In this document: positions 15,953 through 23,965 of the stretch, in pieces | How the letters are laid out: every line of letters starts with the position of its first letter | Numbering within the stretch: the first letter of the stretch is position 1 | Made by a program: the position numbers and the translations under genes | Notes under the pieces: generated by a model | Told to the model about the DNA's origin: nothing | The model's input: the letters and a program-made list of their open reading frames with translations, nothing else | Databases searched by the model: none | Assembly: GCA_036490175.1 (NCBI GenBank) | Contig: DASXEJ010000095.1 | Span: 1 to 54,177 of the forward strand | Reading direction: 5' to 3' | Origin: Pirellulales bacterium | Lineage (GTDB): Bacteria; Planctomycetota; Planctomycetia; Pirellulales; JACPPG01 | Length of the DNA: 54,177 nucleotides

Positions 15953-17809
15953 TTAGCTGCTGCGCCGTGCAGTCGTGGTCGCAAACCGGGCGACTGAGGC
16001 GATTGCCGATCGAGCGTATTGATTGACAGTATCTCCGTCGACGTCCGCCGCGCCAGACATCACCTGATCAACCGCTGCGGCATGGCTCTGATCCGATGGG
16101 CCGATAAAACTTGCCAGCGGAGCCGTGGCGCTCGACACAGACGGTGTCGCGGTCGAAGAAGCTATTTGTGCGGGCACTGCGGCCCACGACAGCGCTTCGG
16201 CAGCGTTATCGCTTCCCGAAAACCCGTTCGCAGCAGCAGAACGCAATGCCTGTTCAGCCGACAGGGGGCTGGCAGACGGACTTAAACCGGAGCTAGGAAA
16301 GGGTAATGGCCCCGTCCACACGTGGGTGCTAGAGACCGGCGGGGGCGCGTGTTCTGGTTGCGGTGTGTTGGCAGGCGGAACGATGGCCGGGGCCGACGGA
16401 TCCCCCTGATTGCTGAGCGGATCAGCTTCTTGTCCCATGAATAGCACGCTGCCGGATTGCGTGTCGCGGATCATGTACAAAAACGGATGATCGGCATCGA
16501 ATGCTATAGGTATCGTGGGATCCATTGTAACCACCGTGACGTGAACCAATCCCACTCCGGTGGCGGCCGCGGCCTCGGTGCCTGACTCGCCAACATCGAT
16601 AAATGCTTTGTGTACGACGGCCGTGATGTTCAACAAACTCGGGTTAGTCATGCCCGAGAAATCCGCGTTGCGTTGGAATGGATCGATCATTCCCAATGTC
16701 GTCAAGGGCGGGACCAGGTCGAATTGGGAGGTGAGCGTGAATTTGGGGAGTGAAACGGCCACGTCCTGCCGGCTGAGGCCCGCTAGCCAACCGTTGAGGT
16801 CGCTAGGGAGTTGGCTGACACTCAAGCCGGCTGCTCCGCTAGTGGTGGGGAGCATGATGTCCATGACCATCCGTCCACTGGCGTAGGGTAGTTCGACGAT
16901 TTGAAATCCGTCACTCTGCATGTACTTGAACGAGTCGGTCTGATGCATGGTCGAAACTTGCTCTGCCTCCCCTGAGCTGAGCGTAAAGTTGGCGCTATAA
17001 GTCATGGCCGCGTTGAATCCGCTCGACCATCCCCCCTGGAAGTACAGAGCATTGGCCAGCACGAGCTTGGTGAACTGGTTGATCGAGGCGTCGGAGAAAA
17101 GATTTTGGATCTTGCCGTTGGTCTGTTGGGAAACCCAATTATTGATCGTTTGTATGGCCGCATCAGGATTGCCCGCGAAGTTGGCCTGATTGAATGCGCC
17201 CCCGTAGGAGGTCTGCATGGTGTCAAGGAACTGCGTGAGGAATTGCAGCCCCTGTTGACCCCACAGCGCGTCGGCAACCGACAACGCGTATTGGCCTTGG
17301 CCGGCGCTATTCAAATCAGCCAGCAAGGTGCCAAACTCCTGGGCGGTGTCGGCCTGGCTCCCGCTTAGGTGCAGCACGCTGGCCATCTGCGCTGCGGTCT
17401 CGCCTTGGGCGCCGGCATAGGCCATGGCCAAAGCAGTCGAGATGCTCAGCGGCGAGAGGAGCATGTTCCCGCTGCCGCCGGGCGTTGTCTGCAACTCGTT
17501 GTAAAGATCGAGTCCGAGTGCATTGATCGACTGACCGGCTGCCGTCTCGTCGGCAATCTGCGCCGAGGTAAGAACCGGCGCGGCGGAGTTGGTATTGCCC
17601 GTCGTCGTCACGGGCGTTAGTACGGAGACTCCGGCAGGTGGCGCCGTACCGAACCGCAGCGGGCCGACAAAGGGGGCCACGGTCAGCAGATCGCGCGACT
17701 CGAGCGATTCGATCCGTAGCGGCCGCGACAGCTGCTTGCGATGGGGCCGACGCGATGCGGATCGGCCCCAAATGTTACTCAGTCGCTTGCGCTGCTCCTT
17801 CGCAAACAT
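15953..17809 (-). CDS. Serpin-family protease inhibitor with LEPR-like N-terminus
   Basis: A 618-aa protein. ATG 17809 follows GGAGAA at a good distance; an in-frame start nine codons upstream lacks support. The basic N-terminus carries RIESLESRDLLTVAP, close to the LEPR-XLL motif. The serpin domain runs from about residue 80 to 460: NMLLSPLSISTALAMAYAGA at the start and FDADHPFLYMIRD at the end. The hinge of the reactive loop, ESGTEAAAATGVG, has the small residues needed for loop insertion, so it is probably inhibitory. Counting from the hinge places P1 at a Val, but the loop is about seven residues longer than alpha-1-antitrypsin and a Met downstream is possible. A Pro-rich, then Ser/Ala-rich tail of ~150 residues follows. 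Likely extracellular; target unknown. Confidence 0.9.
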   Translation of the reverse strand: MFAKEQRKRLSNIWGRSASRRPHRKQLSRPLRIESLESRDLLTVAPFVGPLRFGTAPPAGVSVLTPVTTTGNTNSAAPVLTSAQIADETAAGQSINALGLDLYNELQTTPGGSGNMLLSPLSISTALAMAYAGAQGETAAQMASVLHLSGSQADTAQEFGTLLADLNSAGQGQYALSVADALWGQQGLQFLTQFLDTMQTSYGGAFNQANFAGNPDAAIQTINNWVSQQTNGKIQNLFSDASINQFTKLVLANALYFQGGWSSGFNAAMTYSANFTLSSGEAEQVSTMHQTDSFKYMQSDGFQIVELPYASGRMVMDIMLPTTSGAAGLSVSQLPSDLNGWLAGLSRQDVAVSLPKFTLTSQFDLVPPLTTLGMIDPFQRNADFSGMTNPSLLNITAVVHKAFIDVGESGTEAAAATGVGLVHVTVVTMDPTIPIAFDADHPFLYMIRDTQSGSVLFMGQEADPLSNQGDPSAPAIVPPANTPQPEHAPPPVSSTHVWTGPLPFPSSGLSPSASPLSAEQALRSAAANGFSGSDNAAEALSWAAVPAQIASSTATPSVSSATAPLASFIGPSDQSHAAAVDQVMSGAADVDGDTVNQYARSAIASVARFATTTARRSS

Positions 17810-18117
17810 AATTCTTCTCCAACAGATCGAAATCAAGGGAGGGCCAGGGCCGAACGGACAAACGCAAAAGTGGATTCATGTCCCCCATAGTCCTAAAGGG
17901 CCGACTTTAGTCGCAGATTGTCACGGTGGCTGCCACGAGTAGGGCGGCCGATTGAACGCGGCGGGCCGCCGAAACCCGCTGGGGGCAGAGACCATTCCAA
18001 GATTCCGGTGGTCGCCTGCCACGGGTGGAACTGAGTTGTTTTCTAGCGATTTTCGGGCGGCTTCCGACCAATTGGCCGGTCACCAGACAACCAGGGTGCA
18101 TGATTTTCGCCCATGAT

Positions 18118-18147
18118 TTGCATAGTGATCGCCCCCTTTCCTATATT
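18118..18147 (+). promoter_or_regulatory. Candidate sigma-70-type promoter of small RNA
   Basis: TTGCAT at 18118-18123 and TATATT at 18142-18147 are 18 nt apart, a good match to housekeeping -35/-10 elements in an otherwise GC-rich region. Initiation would fall near 18155. No gene start follows closely, but a terminator does at 18255-18296. Confidence 0.45.
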
Positions 18148-18154
18148 TCGCCTC

Positions 18155-18296
18155 AGCACAATGATCGACCCAGCCAGGTGATCCGTGTCGCAGCGGAAGT
18201 GTACCAGAGGCTGCCGTTGATACTCCATCGGAGCTGACCCGCTCCGTTATATGAGCCGTCAGGGCTTTGTGGATCGCCCTGGCGGCCTCTTTTTTG
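18155..18296 (+). ncRNA. Candidate small RNA, about 140 nt
   Basis: The interval lies between a promoter-like sequence and an intrinsic terminator and has no supported reading frame. It can fold: CAGCC (18171-18175) pairs with GGCTG (18209-18213), CGGAGC (18229-18234) pairs with GCTCCG (18241-18246) around a 6-nt loop, and the terminator hairpin closes the 3' end. I compared it by eye with SRP and 6S RNA and saw no match to their core motifs. The family is unknown. The 5' end is inferred from promoter spacing. Confidence 0.45.
18255..18296 (+). terminator. Intrinsic terminator
   Basis: GCCGTCAGGGC (18255-18265) pairs with GCCCTGGCGGC (18276-18286), 10 of 11 positions complementary plus a T-G wobble, and is followed by CTCTTTTTTG. 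This is a textbook rho-independent terminator on the plus strand. No plus-strand protein gene precedes it, which is the main evidence for the small RNA. Confidence 0.75.
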
Positions 18297-18409
18297 CGCA
18301 CGCTAAGTGGTCCGGAGTTTGCATTCAGGCGAGAAGTAGTCGCCCAGCCCTCTCACAGGCGTTTAGTGCGACCGCGTGCACGATTTGATTGGGAAGACAA
18401 GGTTCCAGG

Positions 18410-18580
18410 ATGAAGCCGACAGAACATCGCGAGCAGTCGTTACGGGCCTACGATGACCAATCGCTCATGGCCGCTTATAAGATCGCGGCCGGACTGCCGA
18501 TGGACGCCATTGTTAGCGGCAAAACACGCGATCAGATGATCGCCTTCATCTTGAAGTCGGAGCAGGCGAAACGGAAGTGA
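18410..18580 (+). CDS. Small hypothetical protein, 56 aa
   Basis: A 56-aa product from ATG 18410, with AAGG about 7 nt upstream. The sequence is charged and probably helical (SLRAYDDQSLMAAYKIAAGL, then IAFILKSEQAKRK), without signal peptide or membrane segment. I do not recognise a family. It lies 114 nt after the small-RNA terminator and about 200 nt before the ABM-type gene, all on the plus strand. Its short length makes the call uncertain, but composition and start context are like a real gene. A small cytosolic protein of unknown role is the most that can be said. Confidence 0.5.
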   Translation: MKPTEHREQSLRAYDDQSLMAAYKIAAGLPMDAIVSGKTRDQMIAFILKSEQAKRK

Positions 18581-18778
18581 TCGTGCGCGGGCTGGAATCT
18601 GGCCTCCGCCCTGGCTCTTGCGGCCTGATGATTGGCGAAGGCCGTCTCGCCGGGGGACCTTGTTGGGCAGCGTCAGGTTCTATACTCTCATGAGCAAGCA
18701 CGTAACGCCTTGATGGTTAAGTGGCGCCTCGATCATGAGGACGCCGCCGCACGACATTGCAAAGGGAGCCCAAGCTCG

Positions 18779-19063
18779 ATGATTACCGTTGGCATGAACT
18801 ACCACGTTATCGCCGGCAAGCAACAGGATTTCGAGGACAAGTTCAGCGCCGTCATTGCGGCACTGCGTGCTGCCGCGGGGCATACGAGCTCGACGCTTTG
18901 GAAGGACGTAGCCGACGACGCTTCGTACCTCATCACCAGTGAATGGTCTGACGAGCAAGCTTTTCAGGACTTCATCCGCAGCCAGGCTTTCAAAGACGTG
19001 ACGACCTGGGGCAAAGAACAAATCCTATCGGGCCGCCCCCAGCACAAGATCTATAAGCACTAA
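18779..19063 (+). CDS. Antibiotic biosynthesis monooxygenase (ABM) family protein
   Basis: A 94-aa ferredoxin-like-fold protein. The pattern MITVGMNYHVIAGKQQDFE, then TSSTLWKDVADDASYLITSE and AFQDFIRSQAF, fits the ABM/YgiN-type dimeric alpha-beta barrel family, whose members include small monooxygenases, haem-degrading enzymes and proteins without known activity. ATG 18779 is chosen because homologous folds start at this strand; GGGAG lies about 10 nt upstream. A longer in-frame version beginning near 18632 has no support. It is monocistronic here. The real substrate cannot be told from sequence. Confidence 0.8.
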   Translation: MITVGMNYHVIAGKQQDFEDKFSAVIAALRAAAGHTSSTLWKDVADDASYLITSEWSDEQAFQDFIRSQAFKDVTTWGKEQILSGRPQHKIYKH

Positions 19064-19285
19064 AAAAACAACTGCCCGAGTGCCCGGCGTCCAGATTATG
19101 AACACGCCAAGCGATCTCCTGAAATATCGAGCTGGTTATCGGCTGGTGCATGGGCGCACGGGGCAGAGCGCATGGGTCACAAACAGCGCAAAAAACTGCC
19201 GCGATATGAGCAGGCGTTAGGTCGCGCGTAAAATGCGATGAAAGTATTCTCGCTCGCTCATCGCTCGACGCGAAGTGCTAATCGA

Positions 19286-21478
19286 TTATTCGACCTTCCA
19301 GACCCTCACGGCACCATCGCGTCCGCCAGACGCCAGCAGCGTGCCATCGTCATTGAAGGCTAGGGATTGAATCCCCATCTTATGGTCGAGATAGCTCGTC
19401 AGCAGTTCTCCCGTCTCGGCGTTCCATAGTTTTACGGCGCCGTCCAGTCCGCCGGTGGCCAACGTCATGCTCTTGGGAGCAAAGACGACAGCCCAAATAT
19501 CAGCATCGTGACCGATCCAGGATTTAACGAGCTGGCCACTCTTGGCGTCCCAGATGCGCACCGTCTTATCCCAGCCGACCGAGGCCAGGCGCGTGCCGGT
19601 GGAATCGAACGACAATCCATAGATCGGCCCGGCGTGACCTTCCAGCGGGAGGCGTTGGCCGAGTGATTTGGCATTCCACAAGCGCACCACTTTGTCGCTA
19701 CCTCCGGTTGCCAACGTCTCGCCGTCGGATGAGACCGCCACCGCGTAAACGGCCCCGGGCTGCTGCGCCTCGACCACGGCTTGATCGGACTCTCGTGACC
19801 AGACGCGTAGCCCGCCGTCGCGATCTCCGGCGAAGAACGTTTGGCCATCGGGCGCGAACCCCAGAGCGCGCACTCCATTGGGATGTTTGAATATTTTAAG
19901 CGGCTCTGGCTGCGATGGTTTCCAGAGCTTGATCAGGCCATCGTCTCCGGCGGTTGCCAGTAGATCATCGCGTGGCGAAAACCGGGCAACCCAGGCATTG
20001 CCGCGATGCGCGTTCAGCGTTTCTTTGATGTTTTGTGTCGCTAAATCCCACAGGCGCACCAATCCATCTTCGACACCCATGGCTACCGTTTCTCCGGACC
20101 GGTCGAATGAGACCGACCAGATCGATCCGGCATTGGCGCTGAGGACTGCCACCGGCGCGGTCGTGGGAGATGCAGCCGTGCTCGCCTCGCGGCGGTTTGC
20201 CAGGAATGCGCCGCCAATGAGCCCGAGGGCCAGAAAGGCCGATCCCAGGCCCGCCGCGATCCAACGATTTCGCACGGTCCGTTTGCGGGCTTCGATTTTG
20301 CAAACCGTGGGCACGTCTTCCGACGTGGTTCTCATCATATTCCAATGAAATTCCAGCAGCTCGGCCAGCTGGCCAGCCGTCTGGATGCGATCGGCGGGCT
20401 TCTTCGCCAGCAGCCAATCGATCGTCTCGGCCAGCCAGTCCGGGACCGAGGGATTCAACTCGCGCAGCGGGCGATGCTTGGTATCGACGATCTGTTTGAG
20501 AATGGCCAGCGCAGAGTTGCCAGGGAAGGGGGGCTGGCCGGCGCACATCTCGTAGAGGATCGCCCCCAGGCTGAAAAGATCGGAGCGACTATCGGCCGAT
20601 TCGCCCATGGCTTGCTCGGGCGCCATGTAGAGTGGTGTCCCCGACACGAAGCCCGTGCTGGTCAGCTTCACGTCTTCGACGGCGCGGGCCAGCCCGAAAT
20701 CGGTCAGCTTCACTCGATCGTGCGGCGCTTCCAGCAGGATGTTGCCCGGCTTGATATCGCGGTGTATCAATCCCTGTTCGTGTGCCGCGGCGAGACCGTG
20801 GGCGGCCTGCATGCCGATCCGAACTATCTCGCGGAACGGCAACTTTTTGTCGCGTGCCAGCCGTTGCTCCAGTGACTCGCCCGCGATGACCTGCATAACG
20901 AGGAATGGCAAACTTCCCTCGGCAGCCTTCTCGACCTGATGTACGGCGACAACGTTTTCGTGCGTTATCGAGGCCGCGGCGCGGGCCTCGCGGCAGAAGC
21001 GCTGCTTGGCGATTTCATCGCCGGCCAGATCGGGATCGAGAACCTTGAGCGCCACGTTGCGATGGAGTCGCGAGTCGAACGCTTCCAACACCAGGCCCAT
21101 CCCACCGCGTCCCAAAATACGCATGACGTCGAAGTGAGCCAGTCGTCCCAAATAGACCGAGTCGGACGCCGGCTGCAGAAACGTCAACGATACGTCGCGC
21201 CGGGTAACGGGGGGCGCGGCCACCGCCGGCTGCTCTTTGGCCCCCAGTGCCTGTAACGCTGGCCAATAGGCAGAAGTCGCCATGGGCGCACTGGCTGGCA
21301 AATGCTTAACGAGTTCCGAAAGGTTGGTCCCCTCGGTGGCGATTTGTTCTAGTCTCGACTGGCAGCAAGGGCACGAGTCCATATGCTCGGTGCATTCTTG
21401 CTGGCGCTGGTCGGCCAGTGTGCCGCCGATAAGTTCGCGCAGTTCTTCCGTGGGGGGACAAGTCATGCCGATTTTCAT
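19286..21478 (-). CDS. Serine/threonine kinase with zinc-finger-like N-terminus and WD40 propeller
   Basis: A 730-aa membrane kinase. Residues 1-50 hold His32-x3-Cys36-x2-Cys39, the pattern of zinc-binding anti-sigma (zf-HC2/ZAS) domains. The kinase domain (about 110-375) has GRGGMGLVLE, VALKVLD, HRDIKPGN and DFGLAR. One membrane segment lies near 395-420. The C-terminal 300 residues form seven WD40 repeats ending in motifs such as VRLWDL, IKLWKP, VRIWDA, VKLWNA and VRVWKVE, enough for one closed propeller. ATG 21478 begins one base after the stop of the ECF sigma gene, which also supplies a GGAAGAGGTG ribosome site. I infer that the N-terminal domain holds the sigma factor and the kinase or propeller regulates release. 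Confidence 0.93.
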   Translation of the reverse strand: MKIGMTCPPTEELRELIGGTLADQRQQECTEHMDSCPCCQSRLEQIATEGTNLSELVKHLPASAPMATSAYWPALQALGAKEQPAVAAPPVTRRDVSLTFLQPASDSVYLGRLAHFDVMRILGRGGMGLVLEAFDSRLHRNVALKVLDPDLAGDEIAKQRFCREARAAASITHENVVAVHQVEKAAEGSLPFLVMQVIAGESLEQRLARDKKLPFREIVRIGMQAAHGLAAAHEQGLIHRDIKPGNILLEAPHDRVKLTDFGLARAVEDVKLTSTGFVSGTPLYMAPEQAMGESADSRSDLFSLGAILYEMCAGQPPFPGNSALAILKQIVDTKHRPLRELNPSVPDWLAETIDWLLAKKPADRIQTAGQLAELLEFHWNMMRTTSEDVPTVCKIEARKRTVRNRWIAAGLGSAFLALGLIGGAFLANRREASTAASPTTAPVAVLSANAGSIWSVSFDRSGETVAMGVEDGLVRLWDLATQNIKETLNAHRGNAWVARFSPRDDLLATAGDDGLIKLWKPSQPEPLKIFKHPNGVRALGFAPDGQTFFAGDRDGGLRVWSRESDQAVVEAQQPGAVYAVAVSSDGETLATGGSDKVVRLWNAKSLGQRLPLEGHAGPIYGLSFDSTGTRLASVGWDKTVRIWDAKSGQLVKSWIGHDADIWAVVFAPKSMTLATGGLDGAVKLWNAETGELLTSYLDHKMGIQSLAFNDDGTLLASGGRDGAVRVWKVE

Positions 21479-21479
21479 C

Positions 21480-22091
21480 TTACACCTCTTCCTGCCGACG
21501 CATCGATTCGACTTCTTCTTTGAGCCGGGCCAGAACGCGGCTCTTGGCAACGTAAATCGCCCCGGGTGAAATGCCCACCTGCTGGGCGGCCTCGGCCGCG
21601 CCGATCCCGTCGACCGCGGTCAGCCAGAAAGCCTGCCAGGTGGTTGCTTGAAATTCGCCTTTGACCCGCTCCATGGCGAGCGCCGCGAGCTGCCGCTGGT
21701 ACTCGATTTCCCAGAAGTCGGCCCCGTCGACAGTGTCGGGCTGGGCCGCCAACAGCTGGTTCGTCGTAGTGTCGCCCGAGCCTTGAGGGCGAATACGGCG
21801 CGCCGATAAGAAATTGAAGACTTTGTTGCGGGTGATCGTAAACAGCCAGCCGCGAAACGACCCTTGATTGCGATCGTACTCCCATCGGCCAATGGCGCTG
21901 GAGACTGAGCGCATGACCTCCTGCATGAGATCCGCCGCGTCGGCGTCCTGCAGGCCCCGCTTGCGCGCATAGCCGTAGACCACGGGGCCGTAGAGCTTCA
22001 TAAACTCTTGCCACGCGCTGTGGTTCTCGCCATCGCGGATTTGCACCAGCAAGCTGGCTCGGGTTAGCGGTGAATCGTCCGCGGTCATCAT
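21480..22091 (-). CDS. ECF-type sigma factor (WD40-kinase-linked)
   Basis: A 203-aa sigma factor. Region 2 includes DLMQEVMRSVSSAIGRWEYD and the core-binding/-10 segment GSFRGWLFTITRNKVFNFL; region 4 contains AAEAAQQVGISPGAIYVAKS, a helix-turn-helix. It is distinct from the ECF factor at 14518-15147: its region 2 is of the type often annotated as planctomycete sigma-70 family ECF with a WEYD segment. ATG 22091 is preceded by AGGTG; ATG 22088 and 22109 are alternatives. The downstream kinase gene follows after one base, so both are surely one transcript. Confidence 0.92.
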   Translation of the reverse strand: MMTADDSPLTRASLLVQIRDGENHSAWQEFMKLYGPVVYGYARKRGLQDADAADLMQEVMRSVSSAIGRWEYDRNQGSFRGWLFTITRNKVFNFLSARRIRPQGSGDTTTNQLLAAQPDTVDGADFWEIEYQRQLAALAMERVKGEFQATTWQAFWLTAVDGIGAAEAAQQVGISPGAIYVAKSRVLARLKEEVESMRRQEEV

Positions 22092-22442
22092 TGCACCTGA
22101 ACGTGCCATCTGCGGCTGACGAGTTGTGCGACGCCCTCCGCCAAGGTCGCGTCGCCCTCCATGATACGCCGCAAAGGCCATACGGACGAGGGGCAGCAGG
22201 CCGCAGAGTGAGTGTTTGGCAGACCCCAGAAGGTTTGGGCTGTGCGCGTTGGACCCTCGCAGGGCCTTGCGAACAACCGGGGGCAAGCTGCACGTGACCC
22301 CGCCTCTGCCCGCGCAAGCAGTCAAATTTGCAATCATCCGAACACCGATGCTCGCTGCTTTTGTTTTGTGGCGTGATGTACTTGCCATTACGGGACACGT
22401 CGTCGCAGGCGGTTCGTTTGTTCATCATCGCGGCAGCCGTGA
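22092..22442. other. 351-nt intergenic stretch upstream of ECF sigma
   Basis: It separates the ECF sigma start from the membrane-fusion gene stop, both on the minus strand, and must hold the sigma operon promoter. I see no clear -35/-10 pair. At 22318-22335 the minus strand reads GATTGCAAATTTGACTGC, which resembles the beginning of the structured repeat and could be a decayed relic. Confidence 0.4.
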
Positions 22443-23891
22443 TCAGCGCTGTGCCACTGTATCGGCGGCCTGGCCGCCGCGGCCGATTTGGATCTGCGTG
22501 CCGCTTACCAGATCGTCGCCCGGATTGACGACCAGCCGTTCGTCTCCGGCGATGCCCTCGGTGACGACGATGCGAGAGCCCAGGTCCCGCCCCAGGCTAA
22601 CGGGCTTGATTTCGATTTGATTGTGATCGTTGACGATTACGACGTGGGGACCTTCGACCCGCATCGATACGGCCGAAGCAGGTATCGACCACGAGCCGTT
22701 TCGTCGAGGTGTCGCCAGTGCGACCTGGGCATAGCTGCCGGGTTGCAAGTGATGGGTGGTATTTTCAAGTTCGATCTCGGCCAGCATCGATCGGTTGGAT
22801 GAATCGACCGATTGAGCAAACCGCGTAACGGTGCCCGCGATTGCCGGCGTGGCCGATTCCGGGACGCTGACCGTGGCCGAGGCGCCTGCGGCGACCTGCA
22901 TGGCATAGGTCTGTGGCACGTTGACCTGCACGCGGACACGGCTCATGTCCTCGACGACAAATAATTGTTCCTTGCCGGCTGTCACCAACATGCCGATCTC
23001 GGCAGCGCGTCGCGTGACGATCCCGTCGAAGGGGGCCACGATTTGTTTGAATCGTTGCAGCTCTTTTAATCGGTCGACATTCGCCTGACGGCTGTTCGCC
23101 GTCGCCTCACGTACTTCGATGATGGCGGCACGCGTTTCCAAGTTCGTGCGCCGGCGCGCCACATCGGCTTCGGCCGAGGTCACATCGGCCTCGCGAACTT
23201 CCAAATCTCGACGAAAGACTTCGTATTCTTCTTGCGAAATGGCCCGCTTGGCGACCAACTGCTCGCGACGTCCCAGTTGTAGCCTGGTCAATCCGACTTC
23301 CGAGTTCACCTTGATGAGCTGAGCTTCGGCAACTTGCAGATCGGCCTGAGCCTCGACGCGTTCTGCCTTCGCCTGCGCGACGGCCGCGGTGGCCTCTCGC
23401 GCGAGTGCCAGGCCTTCAGAGACTTCCTGGTCTAGCTCGGGGGTTTCTAGTTCGGCCAATAGTTCGCCCGCTTGGACCGGGGCGCCCAGATCTTTGTGCC
23501 AGGCCGACAGATAGCCGCTGGCCCGCGCGTGCAGGGCAGCCGTCTGCCAGGGACGAATCGTGGCCGGCAGTACAATGCTCGCCACGGTAGAAGGCGTGGG
23601 CCGATCGATGTTGACGACTTTCACTCCCTCTGTCGCTGCGTCCGCCGCCGTGCCCTCGTGAGACGTGAGCGATTCTCCCGATGGGTAAACCGCGGCCAGC
23701 GCGCCCGCGGCCAGTAGGAGAATCGAAGTAAACAGCAACCGTTTCCCCCACGAACGTCGCGGTGGCTGATCCTGAGGTGATCCCTCGTCGAGTTGCTGTG
23801 CCGACAAATCCGCGGCGTCGACGCGCGACCAGATTCCCTGGCCCGAGCTGTGGAAATCTGCGACGACCCGGTTGAGTGCGGTAGTGGACAT
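22443..23891 (-). CDS. RND efflux periplasmic adaptor (membrane-fusion protein)
   Basis: A 482-aa HlyD/AcrA-type adaptor. About 50 cytoplasmic residues precede a membrane segment (RLLFTSILLLAAGALAAVYP), so it is anchored by a transmembrane helix rather than a lipid. A split lipoyl/barrel-sandwich follows (HARASGYLSAWHKDLGAPV and, later, RFKQIVAPFDGIVTRRAAEI), separated by a long coiled coil between about residues 150 and 270, then beta-barrel and membrane-proximal domains. ATG 23891 has AGGAGA 7 nt upstream; the GTG just before is possible. It lies 74 nt after the RND permease gene and should bridge that pump to an outer membrane channel. No TolC gene is adjacent; the one at 52210 is the nearest. 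Confidence 0.92.
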   Translation of the reverse strand: MSTTALNRVVADFHSSGQGIWSRVDAADLSAQQLDEGSPQDQPPRRSWGKRLLFTSILLLAAGALAAVYPSGESLTSHEGTAADAATEGVKVVNIDRPTPSTVASIVLPATIRPWQTAALHARASGYLSAWHKDLGAPVQAGELLAELETPELDQEVSEGLALAREATAAVAQAKAERVEAQADLQVAEAQLIKVNSEVGLTRLQLGRREQLVAKRAISQEEYEVFRRDLEVREADVTSAEADVARRRTNLETRAAIIEVREATANSRQANVDRLKELQRFKQIVAPFDGIVTRRAAEIGMLVTAGKEQLFVVEDMSRVRVQVNVPQTYAMQVAAGASATVSVPESATPAIAGTVTRFAQSVDSSNRSMLAEIELENTTHHLQPGSYAQVALATPRRNGSWSIPASAVSMRVEGPHVVIVNDHNQIEIKPVSLGRDLGSRIVVTEGIAGDERLVVNPGDDLVSGTQIQIGRGGQAADTVAQR

Positions 23892-23965
23892 CACAATTCT
23901 CCTGGACCCTGACCTGGCTTGCCCGACACGGCTATATAAAGGAATACCGGTGGCAATTCCGGGCC

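Larger units (their letters stand above)
17810..18409. other. 600-nt intergenic stretch with candidate small RNA
   Basis: No protein gene is supported. It holds a 7-bp GC hairpin (GGCGGCC 17943-17949 with GGCCGCC 17964-17970) in the probable leader/promoter side of the serpin gene, and a plus-strand promoter, RNA and terminator set at 18118-18296 annotated separately. Confidence 0.5.

Noticed and set aside
15496-15984. 162-codon open frame on the minus strand across repeat copy 1, with a partner frame in copy 2
   Set aside because: The two translations share EDCKVD and CLGSAYSPPP, but most base differences change the amino acid, the copies differ by 4 nt near the end, and the flanks are unrelated. 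Stem conservation explains the identity better.
18155-18296. Identification of the RNA as SRP (4.5S) or 6S RNA
   Set aside because: The conserved GGAAGGAAGCAGC-type SRP core is absent and there is no long 6S-like stem with a central bubble.
19061-19090. Possible terminator with A7/T7 run after the ABM gene, read on the minus strand
   Set aside because: The GC-rich part before the T run forms only a 3-bp stem, so it does not qualify as an intrinsic terminator.
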